Source: Opitutia bacterium
Lineage (GTDB): Bacteria > Verrucomicrobiota > Verrucomicrobiia > Opitutales > Opitutaceae
Direction of reading: 5' to 3'
NCBI GenBank assembly: GCA_947474365.1
Contig: CANJIU010000015.1
Coordinates: 1-64,000, forward strand
DNA: 64,000 bases
Positions 8,088-16,820 of the stretch are shown piece after piece (position 1 is the stretch's first letter; the number at the start of each line of letters is the position of its first letter). Made by a program: the position numbers and the translations under genes. Under the pieces are notes generated by a model. The model worked only from the letters and a program-made list of their open reading frames with translations. It was not told the DNA's origin and did no database searches.

Positions 8088-9569
8088 ATGTCCCGCATCG
8101 TTGCCATCGTCGGTCGTCCAAATGTCGGGAAGAGCCGGCTCTTCAACCGCCTCGCCCGGAAACGCATCTCAATCGTTCACGACCAGCCGGGGATCACCCG
8201 CGATGTGATCTCCGCCGAGATTTCCGAGGGCGGCTACACGCTGCTCGACACTGGCGGGCTCGGCTACAAGGGCATCGACACGCCCGCGGCCCTGACCAAG
8301 GCGTCTGAGCAGCAGGTCGAGTTCGCCATCACTGCGGCGTCACTCATCCTCTTTGTCGTCGACGGTCTGGACGGTCTCAGCGGGCTCGATGAGAAAATCG
8401 CCATGATGCTGCGCAAGAGCCGGAAAAAAGTCCGGCTTGTGATCAACAAGGCGGATTTCGACGACTCCAAGGTCGCGCTCGACGAGGCCTACCGACTCGG
8501 CCTGGGTGAGCCGCTCCGCATCTCCGCCGAGCACGGCAACGGCGAGCAGGACTTGCGCGCGGCCATCGCCGAGGCGCTCGGACCGGCACCGGAGAAGCCG
8601 GAAATGTCCGGGACCAAGACCGCGGCGGACCCGCTTTGCATCTGCTTCATCGGCCGGCCCAACGTCGGAAAGTCCTCGCTTAGCAACCGCCTGCTCAAGA
8701 GCGACCGGCTCATTGTCAGTGAAGTGCCGGGGACAACGCGCGACGCGATCGAACTGCCCTTCGACTTTGTCGGGCGCGATGGCGCGACGTATCCCTTCCG
8801 GCTGATCGACACCGCCGGCATCAAGGCCGCCACGAAACTGGCCTCTCCGGTCGAATATTTTTCCCGGCTGCGTTCGCTCGACGCGATCAAGAACACCGAC
8901 GTCGTCTTCCTCGTGCTCGATGCGCTCGAAGGTGTGACGCAGCAGGACAAGGCCATCGCCGGCGAGTCGATCAAGGAAGGCAAGCCGATCGTGATCGTCG
9001 TCAACAAGTGGGACCTCGTGCAGAAGGGGTTCAAGGAGCAGGGTGGCTTCAAGCCCTACAAGAGTGAACGCGATTATCGGGAAAAGTATGAACACGCGCT
9101 TTTCGAGCGGCTGTTTTTCACGCCCGGATCACCCGTGATTTTTGTGTCGGCGATGAGCGGATACGAGGTGGACCGGATGCTGAACGCCGCGGTGAAGCTG
9201 AACCGCACCCTCGACAAGAAGATGCCGACCGCGAAGCTGAACCAGGTCCTTGGTCATCTCGCGGAACGCAACCCGCCGGCCGCGATTGGCGGCAAGCGCT
9301 TCCGGATCTACTACGCGACCCAGACCGGGACGCGCCCATTCCGGATTAAGCTGTTCTGCAACCGCGAGGAAAAACTCACCGAGCAATATCGGCGTTACCT
9401 CGAGGCTGGGGTGGTTGAGGAGTTCGACGTCGCGGGCTGTCCGATTTATTTCGATCTTGTCGGCAAGGTGAAGGACGAGATGCGTGGGAGCCGTGGTGGC
9501 GGCAGCGCGTCGGCCGAACACCGCGCGAAATGGAAAACCGCCGAGAGCAGCGAAGTGTCGGACGATTGA
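8088..9569 (+). CDS. der: Ribosome-assembly GTPase Der (EngA)
   Basis: 493 residues with two tandem G domains: GRPNVGKSRLFNRLARK near the N-terminus and GRPNVGKSSLSNRLL near residue 190. Each is followed by switch and NKxD motifs (INKADF, VNKWDL). A KH-like domain lies at the C-terminus (FRIYYATQTGTRPF). Der is needed for 50S subunit maturation. A charged tail of about 30 residues (GSRGGGSASAEHRAKWK) follows the KH domain. The start ATG is preceded by a palindromic repeat and not by a recognisable ribosome binding site. Confidence 0.97.
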   Translation: MSRIVAIVGRPNVGKSRLFNRLARKRISIVHDQPGITRDVISAEISEGGYTLLDTGGLGYKGIDTPAALTKASEQQVEFAITAASLILFVVDGLDGLSGLDEKIAMMLRKSRKKVRLVINKADFDDSKVALDEAYRLGLGEPLRISAEHGNGEQDLRAAIAEALGPAPEKPEMSGTKTAADPLCICFIGRPNVGKSSLSNRLLKSDRLIVSEVPGTTRDAIELPFDFVGRDGATYPFRLIDTAGIKAATKLASPVEYFSRLRSLDAIKNTDVVFLVLDALEGVTQQDKAIAGESIKEGKPIVIVVNKWDLVQKGFKEQGGFKPYKSERDYREKYEHALFERLFFTPGSPVIFVSAMSGYEVDRMLNAAVKLNRTLDKKMPTAKLNQVLGHLAERNPPAAIGGKRFRIYYATQTGTRPFRIKLFCNREEKLTEQYRRYLEAGVVEEFDVAGCPIYFDLVGKVKDEMRGSRGGGSASAEHRAKWKTAESSEVSDD

Positions 9570-9674
9570 GGTTCTGTCCGCGCCATGGCAAGTACTGGAG
9601 CCGCAACGCCCACGTCGCGTATGGTTCGTTAAACGCGAGTGGTGTCCCGTCCCCGGGAAAACAACCGATGCGTG

Positions 9675-10757
9675 CTACCGCCGCGCCCGTTGCTTCTGCC
9701 GGTATTCGTCGCCGCTCATGAGGGTCGCCCTCAACTGCTGGTCCGTCCAACCGCGTTCCCGGATGGCCTTCGTGTAAGTGGCGAGACCGGCGGCGTCAGG
9801 TTCGCGGCCAAGGACTTCACGGTAGATTCGCGTTACCGTCGCGCGCGCGCCTTCCGCACTGCGGCGCAGATCGTCTCTGATCTGCCCCTGCGTCCAGCCA
9901 TCGCGCCACTTGGCCCGATAGTGGGCAAGTCCGTTGGCATCGGCATTCCGGCCGAGGACGTCGTTAAACGCCTTGTTGATCGCCTCGTCGGCATTGGTCC
10001 CGCGGGCTTCGGAGCCGCGCTGGAGTTGTTCGATCATCTGTTTCTCCGTCCAGCCTTCATGCATCAGCCGGTTCATGTAGGTGCGCAGACCATCCGGATC
10101 GGCCGGGCGGTTGAGCACTTCGCGGTAGGCGCGCTGGACCATCATCTCAGCGGTCCGGGGATCAAGTCGCTGGCGCCGTTCCCGCATGATGACGACGGGC
10201 GGAGGGGGAGGCGGACGTGGCGGTACGACGACGACCGTAGCAGGGCGCTGGTCGTGCGTTTGCAGAGGAGGCAGGGACTGCGCGGGCGGCGGTGGGGTGG
10301 TCGGGGATGCGACGATCGGGGGCGGTGGCGGGGCCTGCACCGGAACGGTGGGTTGCGGACCGCTCACGGAGAGAGAGACGATGGCGCGATCCCAGGTCGC
10401 ACTGGCATCCTGGGCGCGCGGCTGGCTGTAAAGATCCGGGATGCTGCGCGTGATATCGAGCCGGTCCCCCCTGAATCCGGCCGAACCGAAGACGGTGGCT
10501 TTCGCGGAGCCTTCGACTTTTACCGACGAGATGGCGAACGCCCACGATTTCTGGTTGGCGCGCTGCATCTGCTCGAGGTTGTCCACCGAGGCTCCGGCCT
10601 CGACGGCCAGCGCCTCTCCCTTGAAATTCGGCTCGGAGTAGAACGTCACGTTGTCCGGGCTGATGTTGGTCGCCGGTTGCGCGAAAAGGCCGCTGCCGAC
10701 GCAGAGGGCAAGCCAGACGGCGAGGCGTGAAATGAAACGGCCGGTCGGAGTGTACAT
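9675..10757 (-). CDS. Exported beta/gamma-crystallin-like protein with three DUF4214 repeats
   Basis: 360 residues from the ATG at 10757, which gives a signal peptide (ISRLAVWLALCVGSGLFAQ). An upstream start on the same frame would add 80 unlikely residues. Residues about 35-125 resemble Greek-key beta/gamma-crystallin motifs: VTFYSEPNFKGEALAVE and ATVFGSAGFRGDRLDI. A proline-rich linker of about 80 residues follows. The C-terminal half holds three DUF4214-type repeats, each with the core REVLxRxxDxxGL: YREVLNRPADPDGL, FNDVLGRNADANGL, YREVLGREPDAAGL. Crystallin motifs often bind calcium and DUF4214 is found in surface proteins, so a cell-envelope or matrix role is plausible but inferred. Probably the last gene of a three-gene minus-strand group (gaps 56 and 50 nt). 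Confidence 0.75.
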   Translation of the reverse strand: MYTPTGRFISRLAVWLALCVGSGLFAQPATNISPDNVTFYSEPNFKGEALAVEAGASVDNLEQMQRANQKSWAFAISSVKVEGSAKATVFGSAGFRGDRLDITRSIPDLYSQPRAQDASATWDRAIVSLSVSGPQPTVPVQAPPPPPIVASPTTPPPPAQSLPPLQTHDQRPATVVVVPPRPPPPPPVVIMRERRQRLDPRTAEMMVQRAYREVLNRPADPDGLRTYMNRLMHEGWTEKQMIEQLQRGSEARGTNADEAINKAFNDVLGRNADANGLAHYRAKWRDGWTQGQIRDDLRRSAEGARATVTRIYREVLGREPDAAGLATYTKAIRERGWTDQQLRATLMSGDEYRQKQRARR

Positions 10758-10807
10758 GGGAGTCGGCTTGAAAGGGTGAAGGCGCGCGGCGCGAAACGCT
10801 CCGGGGG

Positions 10808-11692
10808 TCAGGCCTTGCGGCCCTTGAAAGTCAGTTCGGCGACTCCGCTCTTGTCGAGGTCTCCGAGACCGAGCGCCACCATGCGTTCGTATTGCTGCTT
10901 GGTCGCGCCGGCGAGCGGTAGGTTGAGGCCCGCCTGGGCCCCAAGTGCCCAGGCGATGGTGGAGTCCTTGGCCGCGTGCGCGGCCGAGAAGAAGCACGCG
11001 TGGTCGCGGTTCTGCATGTCCTCACCGTCGGTCTTGAGGACCTGTGAATTGGCGCCGGTCTGCAGAAACACCTCACGCAGCATCGCCAGATCGAGGCCGA
11101 GCGCCGCGCCGAGACCAAGGCCTTCGGCCAGTCCCGCCGTGTTGATGTTCATGACCATGTTGACGAGGGCTTTTACCTGCGCCGCCTGGCCGGTGGTTCC
11201 GACGTAGCGGAGCGCGGTGCTGAGTTTTTCGAGAATGGGCTTCACTCGGTCGAACGTCGCACGGTCGCCGCCGCACATCAGGTAAAGCGTGCCGTTGCGC
11301 GCCTGGGGAATCGACGACGCCATGCAACCTTCGAGCGTCACCGCGCCGACGGCCTGCGCCCGCTGCGCGATCGCAACGTGCGTGGACGGTGAAACCGTCG
11401 CGCAATTGACGAAGGTTTTCCCCTTCGCCGCGGTGAGCAAGGAATCACCGCTCTCGGCAAAGATCGCAAGTTGCGCCGCGTCGTCGGTCACGACCGTGAA
11501 AATCACGTCGGCGGCGGCGGTGACTTCCGCGAGGCGGTTGGCGTGGGCCGCGCCGATTTCCCGGGCGAGCGTCGCGGCGGACGGCGCATGCGTGTCGTAC
11601 ACGGCGGTGATTTGGTAGCCGCAGTCCTTGAGGCGCCGCGCCATGTTGGCGCCCATCCGGCCGACGCCGACGAATGCAATTTTTTCAGTCAT
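10808..11692 (-). CDS. NAD(P)-dependent beta-hydroxyacid dehydrogenase
   Basis: 294 residues, normal for the 3-hydroxyisobutyrate/tartronate-semialdehyde/6-phosphogluconate-like family. The N-terminal Rossmann motif is VGVGRMGANMARRL. The catalytic Lys lies in GTTGQAAQVKALVNM. The usual DAPVSGG substrate motif is replaced by LEGCMASSIP, so the substrate may not be a standard one. It oxidises or reduces a short hydroxyacid with NAD(P). Flanked on the same strand by a metallo-beta-lactamase-fold hydrolase and a crystallin/DUF4214 protein; no metabolic link is obvious. Confidence 0.85.
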   Translation of the reverse strand: MTEKIAFVGVGRMGANMARRLKDCGYQITAVYDTHAPSAATLAREIGAAHANRLAEVTAAADVIFTVVTDDAAQLAIFAESGDSLLTAAKGKTFVNCATVSPSTHVAIAQRAQAVGAVTLEGCMASSIPQARNGTLYLMCGGDRATFDRVKPILEKLSTALRYVGTTGQAAQVKALVNMVMNINTAGLAEGLGLGAALGLDLAMLREVFLQTGANSQVLKTDGEDMQNRDHACFFSAAHAAKDSTIAWALGAQAGLNLPLAGATKQQYERMVALGLGDLDKSGVAELTFKGRKA

Positions 11693-11748
11693 GGTGTGTC
11701 GTTGTGACGAGGTATCGTTCCCGGCAATTCAAATTTTGGTATCTTCTT

Positions 11749-12573
11749 TCAGCGGGCGAAAAACGGATTGGTCTGCTTTTCCTGGGCGAGCGTCGTCAGT
11801 GGGCCGTGGCCGCAGGCGAGCACCGTGTCGCGGGGCAGGGTGAAAATCTTCTCCCGGTTGTTGCGGTATTGATCCGCATAGTGACTGGCACTGCCGCCCA
11901 TCGAGCTGGCAAACACCGAATCACCCACGAACGCAATCGGCCAGCTGAGTCCGGTGACGAAATACGTCGTCATGCCGGGCGAGTGTCCGAAGGTGAAAAG
12001 CGTCTTCACCGCCAGGGATCCGACGTGAAAATGGACGTTTTCCTTGAAGGTCTTCGCCCCGGGAAACGGCGCGGGCTCAAGTTCGCTGGCCCACACCTCG
12101 GCCTTGGTTTCGCCGGCGAGCCGGGGCAGGGCGGCCACGTGATCCTCGTGGGTATGGGTGATGAAAATATAGCGGAGATTCAGTTCCTCGGCCTGGAGGA
12201 TATTCAGCATGCCTTCGCAGTCAGCCCCGGTGTCGAAGGCCGCCGCGAGCCGCGTACGCGGATCCCAGATGAGATAGCTGTTCACCGTCATGTCATCGTG
12301 CGGGGTGTTGAACATCGCGAAGCCCTTCGGGAAGTCCGGAAGTTGCGGATACCAGCGTTTGTGGGCGAGGTTCTCCAGGGCGTCGGGCGAAAGGCGGAGG
12401 TGGCGGGCAACGCGTCGGATCACGGGATCGAGGGTTTTCCCCGACTTGATCGCGGCGAGGTCTTCCGGCGTGACGTCAGCCCGCTGCGCGAGCTCCGCAT
12501 CCGATATCTTGAGGCCGCGCTGGGCCTTATTGATCACATCGTTGAAATTGTCCTCGAGGGGAATGCGCGCCAT
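11749..12573 (-). CDS. Metallo-beta-lactamase-fold hydrolase with an N-terminal helical domain
   Basis: 274 residues from the ATG at 12573. The same frame is open for another 180 codons upstream, but that part is antisense to the RbsD-like gene and has no coding character. Residues 1-95 are helical and include an HTH-like stretch (ISDAELAQRADVTPEDL). The hydrolase domain has the metal motif THTHEDH near residue 140, then FGHSPGMTTYF, FVGDSVFASSMGG and ACGHGPLT, consistent with a two-metal site as in glyoxalase II-like enzymes. It probably hydrolyses a thioester or another small ester. The fusion of an HTH-like segment to such an enzyme is uncommon; DNA binding is not proven. Confidence 0.8.
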   Translation of the reverse strand: MARIPLEDNFNDVINKAQRGLKISDAELAQRADVTPEDLAAIKSGKTLDPVIRRVARHLRLSPDALENLAHKRWYPQLPDFPKGFAMFNTPHDDMTVNSYLIWDPRTRLAAAFDTGADCEGMLNILQAEELNLRYIFITHTHEDHVAALPRLAGETKAEVWASELEPAPFPGAKTFKENVHFHVGSLAVKTLFTFGHSPGMTTYFVTGLSWPIAFVGDSVFASSMGGSASHYADQYRNNREKIFTLPRDTVLACGHGPLTTLAQEKQTNPFFAR

Positions 12574-12684
12574 GAAGTGGAATAAAGCCCGCTGGCACGG
12601 TGGCCGCAAGCCCGGCGGGTGACTCGTCGTTGGCACGGATAAGACTCGTTTTTGATCGGACCTCGCGTAGGTTTTGTCGCCGTC

Positions 12685-13074
12685 ATGCTTGTCACCGGTA
12701 TTCTGAATCCGCACCTGCTGTCGTTGCTCGCCCGGGTGCGTCACACCAATGCCCTCGTGATTTCCGATCGGGGTTTCCCGTTTTGGCCCGGCATCGAGAC
12801 GGTCGACATTTCCCTGGTGGACGGCGTTCCCACCGTGCTGCAGGTCCTCGCGGCGGTCCGCCGGAACTTTGTCGTCGCCGAGGCGTACATGGCCGCGGAG
12901 TTTTTGCAGGCGAACTCTCCGACGACCCGCAAGGCCTTCGCAGCGGGCTTGGCGGGGGCAAAGCTCGTCCATGAACCGCACGTCGAGTTCAAGAAACGGG
13001 TGCCGGGCGCCATCGGCCTGATTCGCACCGGCGATACCGTGCAGTATGCGAACATGGTCCTGATTTCGGGCTGA
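12685..13074 (+). CDS. RbsD/FucU-family sugar mutarotase-like protein
   Basis: 129 residues from the ATG at 12685, the start that gives the family N-terminus ILNPHLLSLLARVRHTN. The motif pattern HPxLLxxLARxRHTNxLVIxDRGFP, with the catalytic His after NP, matches RbsD (ribose pyranase) and FucU (fucose mutarotase). These proteins interconvert anomeric forms of free sugars. It is 122 nt upstream of an SDR dehydrogenase on the same strand, so both may act on the same sugar. Divergent from the hydrolase gene at 12573. Confidence 0.8.
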   Translation: MLVTGILNPHLLSLLARVRHTNALVISDRGFPFWPGIETVDISLVDGVPTVLQVLAAVRRNFVVAEAYMAAEFLQANSPTTRKAFAAGLAGAKLVHEPHVEFKKRVPGAIGLIRTGDTVQYANMVLISG

Positions 13075-13085
13075 GGCGAAGAACT

Positions 13086-13113
13086 TCAGTTGAGAGTTGA
13101 GGGTTGGGAGCAA
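13086..13113 (+). repeat. Half-palindrome of 7-nt repeat units
   Basis: Units TCAGTTG, AGAGTTG, AGGGTTG, GGAGCAA lie between the RbsD-like gene and the SDR gene. The inner end (GAGCAAAAAC) matches the inner ends of the palindromes at 3007 and 53240 (GAGCAACACC, GAGCCCAACC). No matching right arm is visible, so this looks like a solo arm. Confidence 0.5.
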
Positions 13114-13196
13114 AAACTCTGATTGGCGCCGCCAAAGGGTATATCAGGTTTCCCGTTGCCAGCGGCCTGCGGCCCCGCCTTGTTGGAGCTTCTTTC

Positions 13197-13988
13197 ATGA
13201 GCACATCCTCCGACTATCTCACGTCACTTTATTCACTCAGCGGCAAGGTCGCCGTCGTCATTGGCGGCACCGGCGAGTTGTGCGGCGCGATGGCCGAGGG
13301 ACTGGCCGCGGCGGGCGCGGAGGTCGTGCTCGTCGGGCGCAACGAGGAAAAGGCGAAGCCGCGCCTTGAGCGGATCGCAGCTGCCGGCGGGCGGGGTTAT
13401 TTTGTTTCCGCCGAAGCGAGCGAAAAGGCGCCGCTCCAGCAATTGCTCGAAACGGTGCTCAAGCGCTCGGGTCGGGTTGATATTGTCGTCAACGGCGCCG
13501 GCACCAACTCGGCGACTCCGTTCCTCGATATTGCGGAAGATGAGTTCGAACGCATCGTGAAGATCAACCTGAAGGGGGTGTTTCTCGGCTGCCAGATTTT
13601 CGGCAAATATCTGGTCGAACGCGGTGAGGGTGGGTCGATTATCAATTTGGGCTCGATGTCGGGTATCGTGCCGCTTTCGCGGGTGTTCACGTATTCGGCC
13701 ACCAAGGCGGCCGTGCATAATCTTTCGAAAAATCTCGCGCGCGAATGGGCGCCGAAGCGCGTCCGCGTCAATACGCTTGTCCCCGGTTTCTTCCCGGCGG
13801 AGCAGAACAAGAAGATCCTCTCACCGGAGCGCGTCGCCTCGATCATGGGCCACACGCCGATGAAGCGATTTGGCGAGGCGCGTGAATTGGTGGGGGCCAC
13901 GCTGCTGCTCGCCAGCGACGCGGCGGGCGGCTTTATCACCGGCGCGGAAATCGTGGTCGACGGCGGTTATCACGCTATGTCGATTTGA
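13197..13988 (+). CDS. Short-chain dehydrogenase/reductase (SDR)
   Basis: 263 residues from the ATG at 13197. The nucleotide-binding motif is [19 protein letters not shown] appears as VNGAGTN, and the catalytic triad is Ser-Tyr-Lys with YSATKAAV. The C-terminal [15 protein letters not shown] is typical of classical SDRs. By similarity of overall motifs it resembles sugar-acid oxidoreductases of the gluconate/D-mannonate type, but the substrate is not certain. It follows an RbsD/FucU-like gene and may share its sugar pathway. A small GC hairpin (about 13992-14011) lies just after the stop. Confidence 0.85.
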   Translation: MSTSSDYLTSLYSLSGKVAVVIGGTGELCGAMAEGLAAAGAEVVLVGRNEEKAKPRLERIAAAGGRGYFVSAEASEKAPLQQLLETVLKRSGRVDIVVNGAGTNSATPFLDIAEDEFERIVKINLKGVFLGCQIFGKYLVERGEGGSIINLGSMSGIVPLSRVFTYSATKAAVHNLSKNLAREWAPKRVRVNTLVPGFFPAEQNKKILSPERVASIMGHTPMKRFGEARELVGATLLLASDAAGGFITGAEIVVDGGYHAMSI

Positions 13989-14096
13989 TCATTCGCCGCT
14001 CTATTATGCGGCGGATGATTTACATTACGGCGGCCGGCAACGGGGACCGGTAGGCATTTTAATATGTCTGCTTGCTATAGTGACGAGGGTGTCGCA

Positions 14097-14522
14097 ATGT
14101 CTACTCCCATGGTTACCGATAAAATCAAAGAACTGGAGGCCGCGCGCGCCAAGCTCGCCAGCCTCGAACAATCGATCGCAGATGAACTGAAGAACGAGTT
14201 GGCGGCGTTGCCGGCCAAATACGGCTTTAGTTCGGCTGCAGATTTCCTGAGTGCGGTCGCCGCTGCGTCTGGTGGCGCTGTAAAGCCCCGCGGTCGCAAG
14301 GCCGGCAAGGTCGCCAAAGTGGCGAAGGCCCCCAAGGCCAAATCCGCCGCGGGTGGCAAGAAACGCCGTACGCGCGCCGTGATCACCGACGAAACCCGTG
14401 CGCAGGTGAAGAAGTTGGTCAGCGACGGCAAGACCGGTGGCGAGATCGCCAAGGCCCTGTCGATCTCCCTGCCGAGCGTGCAGAACATCAAGAAGGCGCT
14501 CGGTCTCGTCAAAAAACGCTGA
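14097..14522 (+). CDS. Small basic DNA-binding protein: coiled coil, AT-hook-like linker, HTH
   Basis: 141 residues from the ATG at 14097. The N-terminus (KIKELEAARAKLASLEQSIA) is predicted coiled coil. A central basic, Ala/Lys/Pro-rich linker contains an AT-hook-like PRGRKAGK and repeated KVAK/KAPKAK motifs. The C-terminus (GGEIAKALSISLPSVQNIKK) is a resolvase/LuxR-like helix-turn-helix. This order resembles nucleoid-associated proteins, where the coiled coil oligomerises and the basic part binds DNA. The role as a nucleoid protein or regulator is inferred. The gene is monocistronic and ends in a strong terminator. Confidence 0.75.
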   Translation: MSTPMVTDKIKELEAARAKLASLEQSIADELKNELAALPAKYGFSSAADFLSAVAAASGGAVKPRGRKAGKVAKVAKAPKAKSAAGGKKRRTRAVITDETRAQVKKLVSDGKTGGEIAKALSISLPSVQNIKKALGLVKKR

Positions 14523-14558
14523 GGCGTCCCGGGAACGACCGTTCCGCGTCACTTGCGA

Positions 14559-14587
14559 CCCCCGCCCAGGCGGGGGTTTTTTGTTTT
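14559..14587 (+). terminator. Rho-independent terminator
   Basis: Perfect 8-bp GC stem CCCCCGCC (14559-14566) and GGCGGGGG (14569-14576), followed by a T-rich run TTTTTTGTTTT. It lies 37 nt after the stop of the small DNA-binding protein gene and just before the class IV aminotransferase. Confidence 0.9.
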
Positions 14588-14623
14588 GGCCTCCGGCGTG
14601 CCCCGCCGAACACTGCATCCGCC

Positions 14624-15538
14624 ATGCCCGAACCCTTTATTCAGGCCAATACCAATGGCCGCCTTCATTCCGCCCATGAGCCGTCGCTGAGTCCGCTCAA
14701 CCGGGGATTCCTTTATGGTGACGCAATCTATGAGGTCTGGCGCACGTACAATCATGTCCTTTTTGCGTGGGAGGAACATTACGTCCGCTTGGAACGATCC
14801 GCGGCGGCACTTTATCTGCCGCTTCCGTGGACCCGGGCGGAAATTTTGGCCGAAATCCGGCGCACGGTCGCGGCCTTCCGCGAAACCACCCTGTTTGCCG
14901 GTGACGTCTACATCCGACTCCAGATCTCACGCGGTGCAGGTCCGATCGGGCTCGATGTCGGGCTGGCCGATCACGCCGAGTTACTGCTCCTCGTGCAGCC
15001 CTGTCCGGCTAATTCAAACGAGGTGATGCGGCGTGGTTTGAAATTGTCCGTTGCGACGTCCTTGCGCCGCAATCCAATCGAGAGTCTGAGCCCGGCCTGG
15101 AAGACAGGAAATTATCTGAACAATATTTTGGGGTTGCGCGAGGCCAGGGCCCGCGGCGCCGATGAGGTGCTGATGCTCAACCTGCGCGGCGAGATCACCG
15201 AAGCCTCCACGTCCAACGTCGCATTTGTCCGCGACGGCGACATTATCACGCCGCCGCTCGATTCCGGGATCCTGGCGGGCATCACCCGCGGCCTGGTGCT
15301 GGAGCGGATTGCGTCCGCCGCCGGGGTGCGCGCACGCGAGGCGACGATCCGGCCGGAGGATTTTCCCCGCCTGACGGAGTGCTTTTTGCTCTCGTCGACC
15401 AAGGACGTCAGTCCGGTCGGTGCGATCGATGATCGCGCCTTCACGGTCGGCGCCGGGACGGTAACGGCGCGACTCAAGGCGAAGTTTGCCGACTACACGG
15501 CGGAAAACGCCACGGCCCATCCTGAATTGAAGCTTTAG
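14624..15538 (+). CDS. Class IV PLP aminotransferase (branched-chain / D-amino-acid type)
   Basis: 304 residues, fold-type IV. Family motifs are GFLYGDAIYEVWRTY, the cofactor-lysine region WKTGNYLNNILGLREA, and GEITEASTSNVAFV. It transfers amino groups to branched-chain 2-oxo acids (IlvE-like) or makes D-amino acids (Dat-like); the motifs do not decide between them. The start ATG follows a terminator by about 40 nt, so it has its own promoter. Confidence 0.88.
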   Translation: MPEPFIQANTNGRLHSAHEPSLSPLNRGFLYGDAIYEVWRTYNHVLFAWEEHYVRLERSAAALYLPLPWTRAEILAEIRRTVAAFRETTLFAGDVYIRLQISRGAGPIGLDVGLADHAELLLLVQPCPANSNEVMRRGLKLSVATSLRRNPIESLSPAWKTGNYLNNILGLREARARGADEVLMLNLRGEITEASTSNVAFVRDGDIITPPLDSGILAGITRGLVLERIASAAGVRAREATIRPEDFPRLTECFLLSSTKDVSPVGAIDDRAFTVGAGTVTARLKAKFADYTAENATAHPELKL

Positions 15539-15576
15539 GCGTCGATCCGGGAACTCGGAGTTCCGGCTCGCGCCGT

Positions 15577-16743
15577 TCAATAGAGGGGCATGCCGGGTTC
15601 GATTTCGCGGGCCCACGCGTCGATGCCACCGGCAATGTTCGAAACGGCGACGAAGCCGCGGGCGCGCAGATACTCGGTCACCCGCAGACTGCGCCGTCCG
15701 CTGTGACAGAGGATGAGCAGGTGCTTGTCGCGGGGCAGCGAATCGGCGTGCTCGGGGATTTGGCCCATCGGAATCAGCTCGGCTCCGGCGACGCGGCAAA
15801 TCTCGAGTTCGAACGGCTCGCGCACGTCGATGATGACCGCGCGTTCAGGGGCGGTGTCGCGCAGACGCTTCGCTTCGGTGACGTCGACTTCGAGCGGAAA
15901 TTCGGAGGCTGCCATGGGTGATGAGATGGACGCGGGTGCGCAGGCGGCTTGGTACCGCGAGGGGGTAATGGCTGGGATCGATGAGGATTGGCTGCAGAGC
16001 GGGCACGCGGGATCCGCCGCGAGGGTGAGGGTTTGGAACGACGACGCGAGGGCGTCGTACGTGAGCAGTCGCCCGCGCAGCGGCTCGCCGACCTTCGTAA
16101 TCAATTTGATCGCTTCCAGTGCCTGCAGGCTGCCGATGACGCCGCACAACGCTCCCATCACGCCCGCTTCGCCGCATCCGGGTACACTGCCGGCAGACGG
16201 TGGCTCCGGAAAGAGGCAGCGGTAGCACGGCCCGCTGGCGGTCGGGTCAAAGACCGCCACTTGGCCCTCGAATTTATATACACTGCCGTAGACCAGCGGT
16301 CGCCGCGCGAAAAAGACCGCGTCGTTGTTCAGGTAACGCGACGCAAAATTATCCGTGCCGTCGACGATTACGTCGTAACCGGAAAAGAGTCCGACGGCGT
16401 TTTCGGGAGTGACGCCCTCGCCATGGGGAACGACATGGATGAACGGATTGGTGGCGCGCAACCGGCGTACGGCGGAATTAACCTTGGGTTCGCCCACGGA
16501 ATGGTCGTCGTGCAGCAGCTGGCGCTGCAAATTGTGCGGCTCCACCCGGTCGAAATCGGCAATGCCAATCGTGCCGACACCGGCAGCGGCGAGGTAGAGT
16601 GCCGCCGGGCTGCCCAATCCGCCCGCGCCGATGACGAGCACGCGTGCGGATGAGAGTTTCTCCTGTCCGCTCACCCCGATCTCTCCGAGCAGGATATGCC
16701 GGCTGTAGCGGGCAAGCTCGGAGGACGAGAGGGCGTGGGACAT
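15577..16743 (-). CDS. moeB: ThiF/MoeB-type adenylyltransferase fused to rhodanese
   Basis: 388 residues from the ATG at 16743; upstream residues in the same frame look non-coding. The E1-like domain has GAGGLGSPAALYLAAAG, the HNLQRQ adenylation motif, DGTDNFASRYL, and two zinc Cys pairs (CYRCLFPE and CPLCSQ). A C-terminal rhodanese domain (about residues 290-388) has VIIDVREPFE and active-site CHSGRRS. It activates the C-terminal glycine of a MoaD- or ThiS-like sulfur carrier by adenylation, and the rhodanese delivers sulfur. It could serve molybdopterin, thiamine or tRNA thiolation. It is divergent from ruvX with about 80 nt between the starts. Confidence 0.88.
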   Translation of the reverse strand: MSHALSSSELARYSRHILLGEIGVSGQEKLSSARVLVIGAGGLGSPAALYLAAAGVGTIGIADFDRVEPHNLQRQLLHDDHSVGEPKVNSAVRRLRATNPFIHVVPHGEGVTPENAVGLFSGYDVIVDGTDNFASRYLNNDAVFFARRPLVYGSVYKFEGQVAVFDPTASGPCYRCLFPEPPSAGSVPGCGEAGVMGALCGVIGSLQALEAIKLITKVGEPLRGRLLTYDALASSFQTLTLAADPACPLCSQSSSIPAITPSRYQAACAPASISSPMAASEFPLEVDVTEAKRLRDTAPERAVIIDVREPFELEICRVAGAELIPMGQIPEHADSLPRDKHLLILCHSGRRSLRVTEYLRARGFVAVSNIAGGIDAWAREIEPGMPLY

Positions 16744-16820
16744 CGGGGCGAAAGAGAGCCGGAACGCGCCACGCCGCAATTGAAATTGCACCGGCCGGGC
16801 GCTGGCTTCGGAATGCGTGC

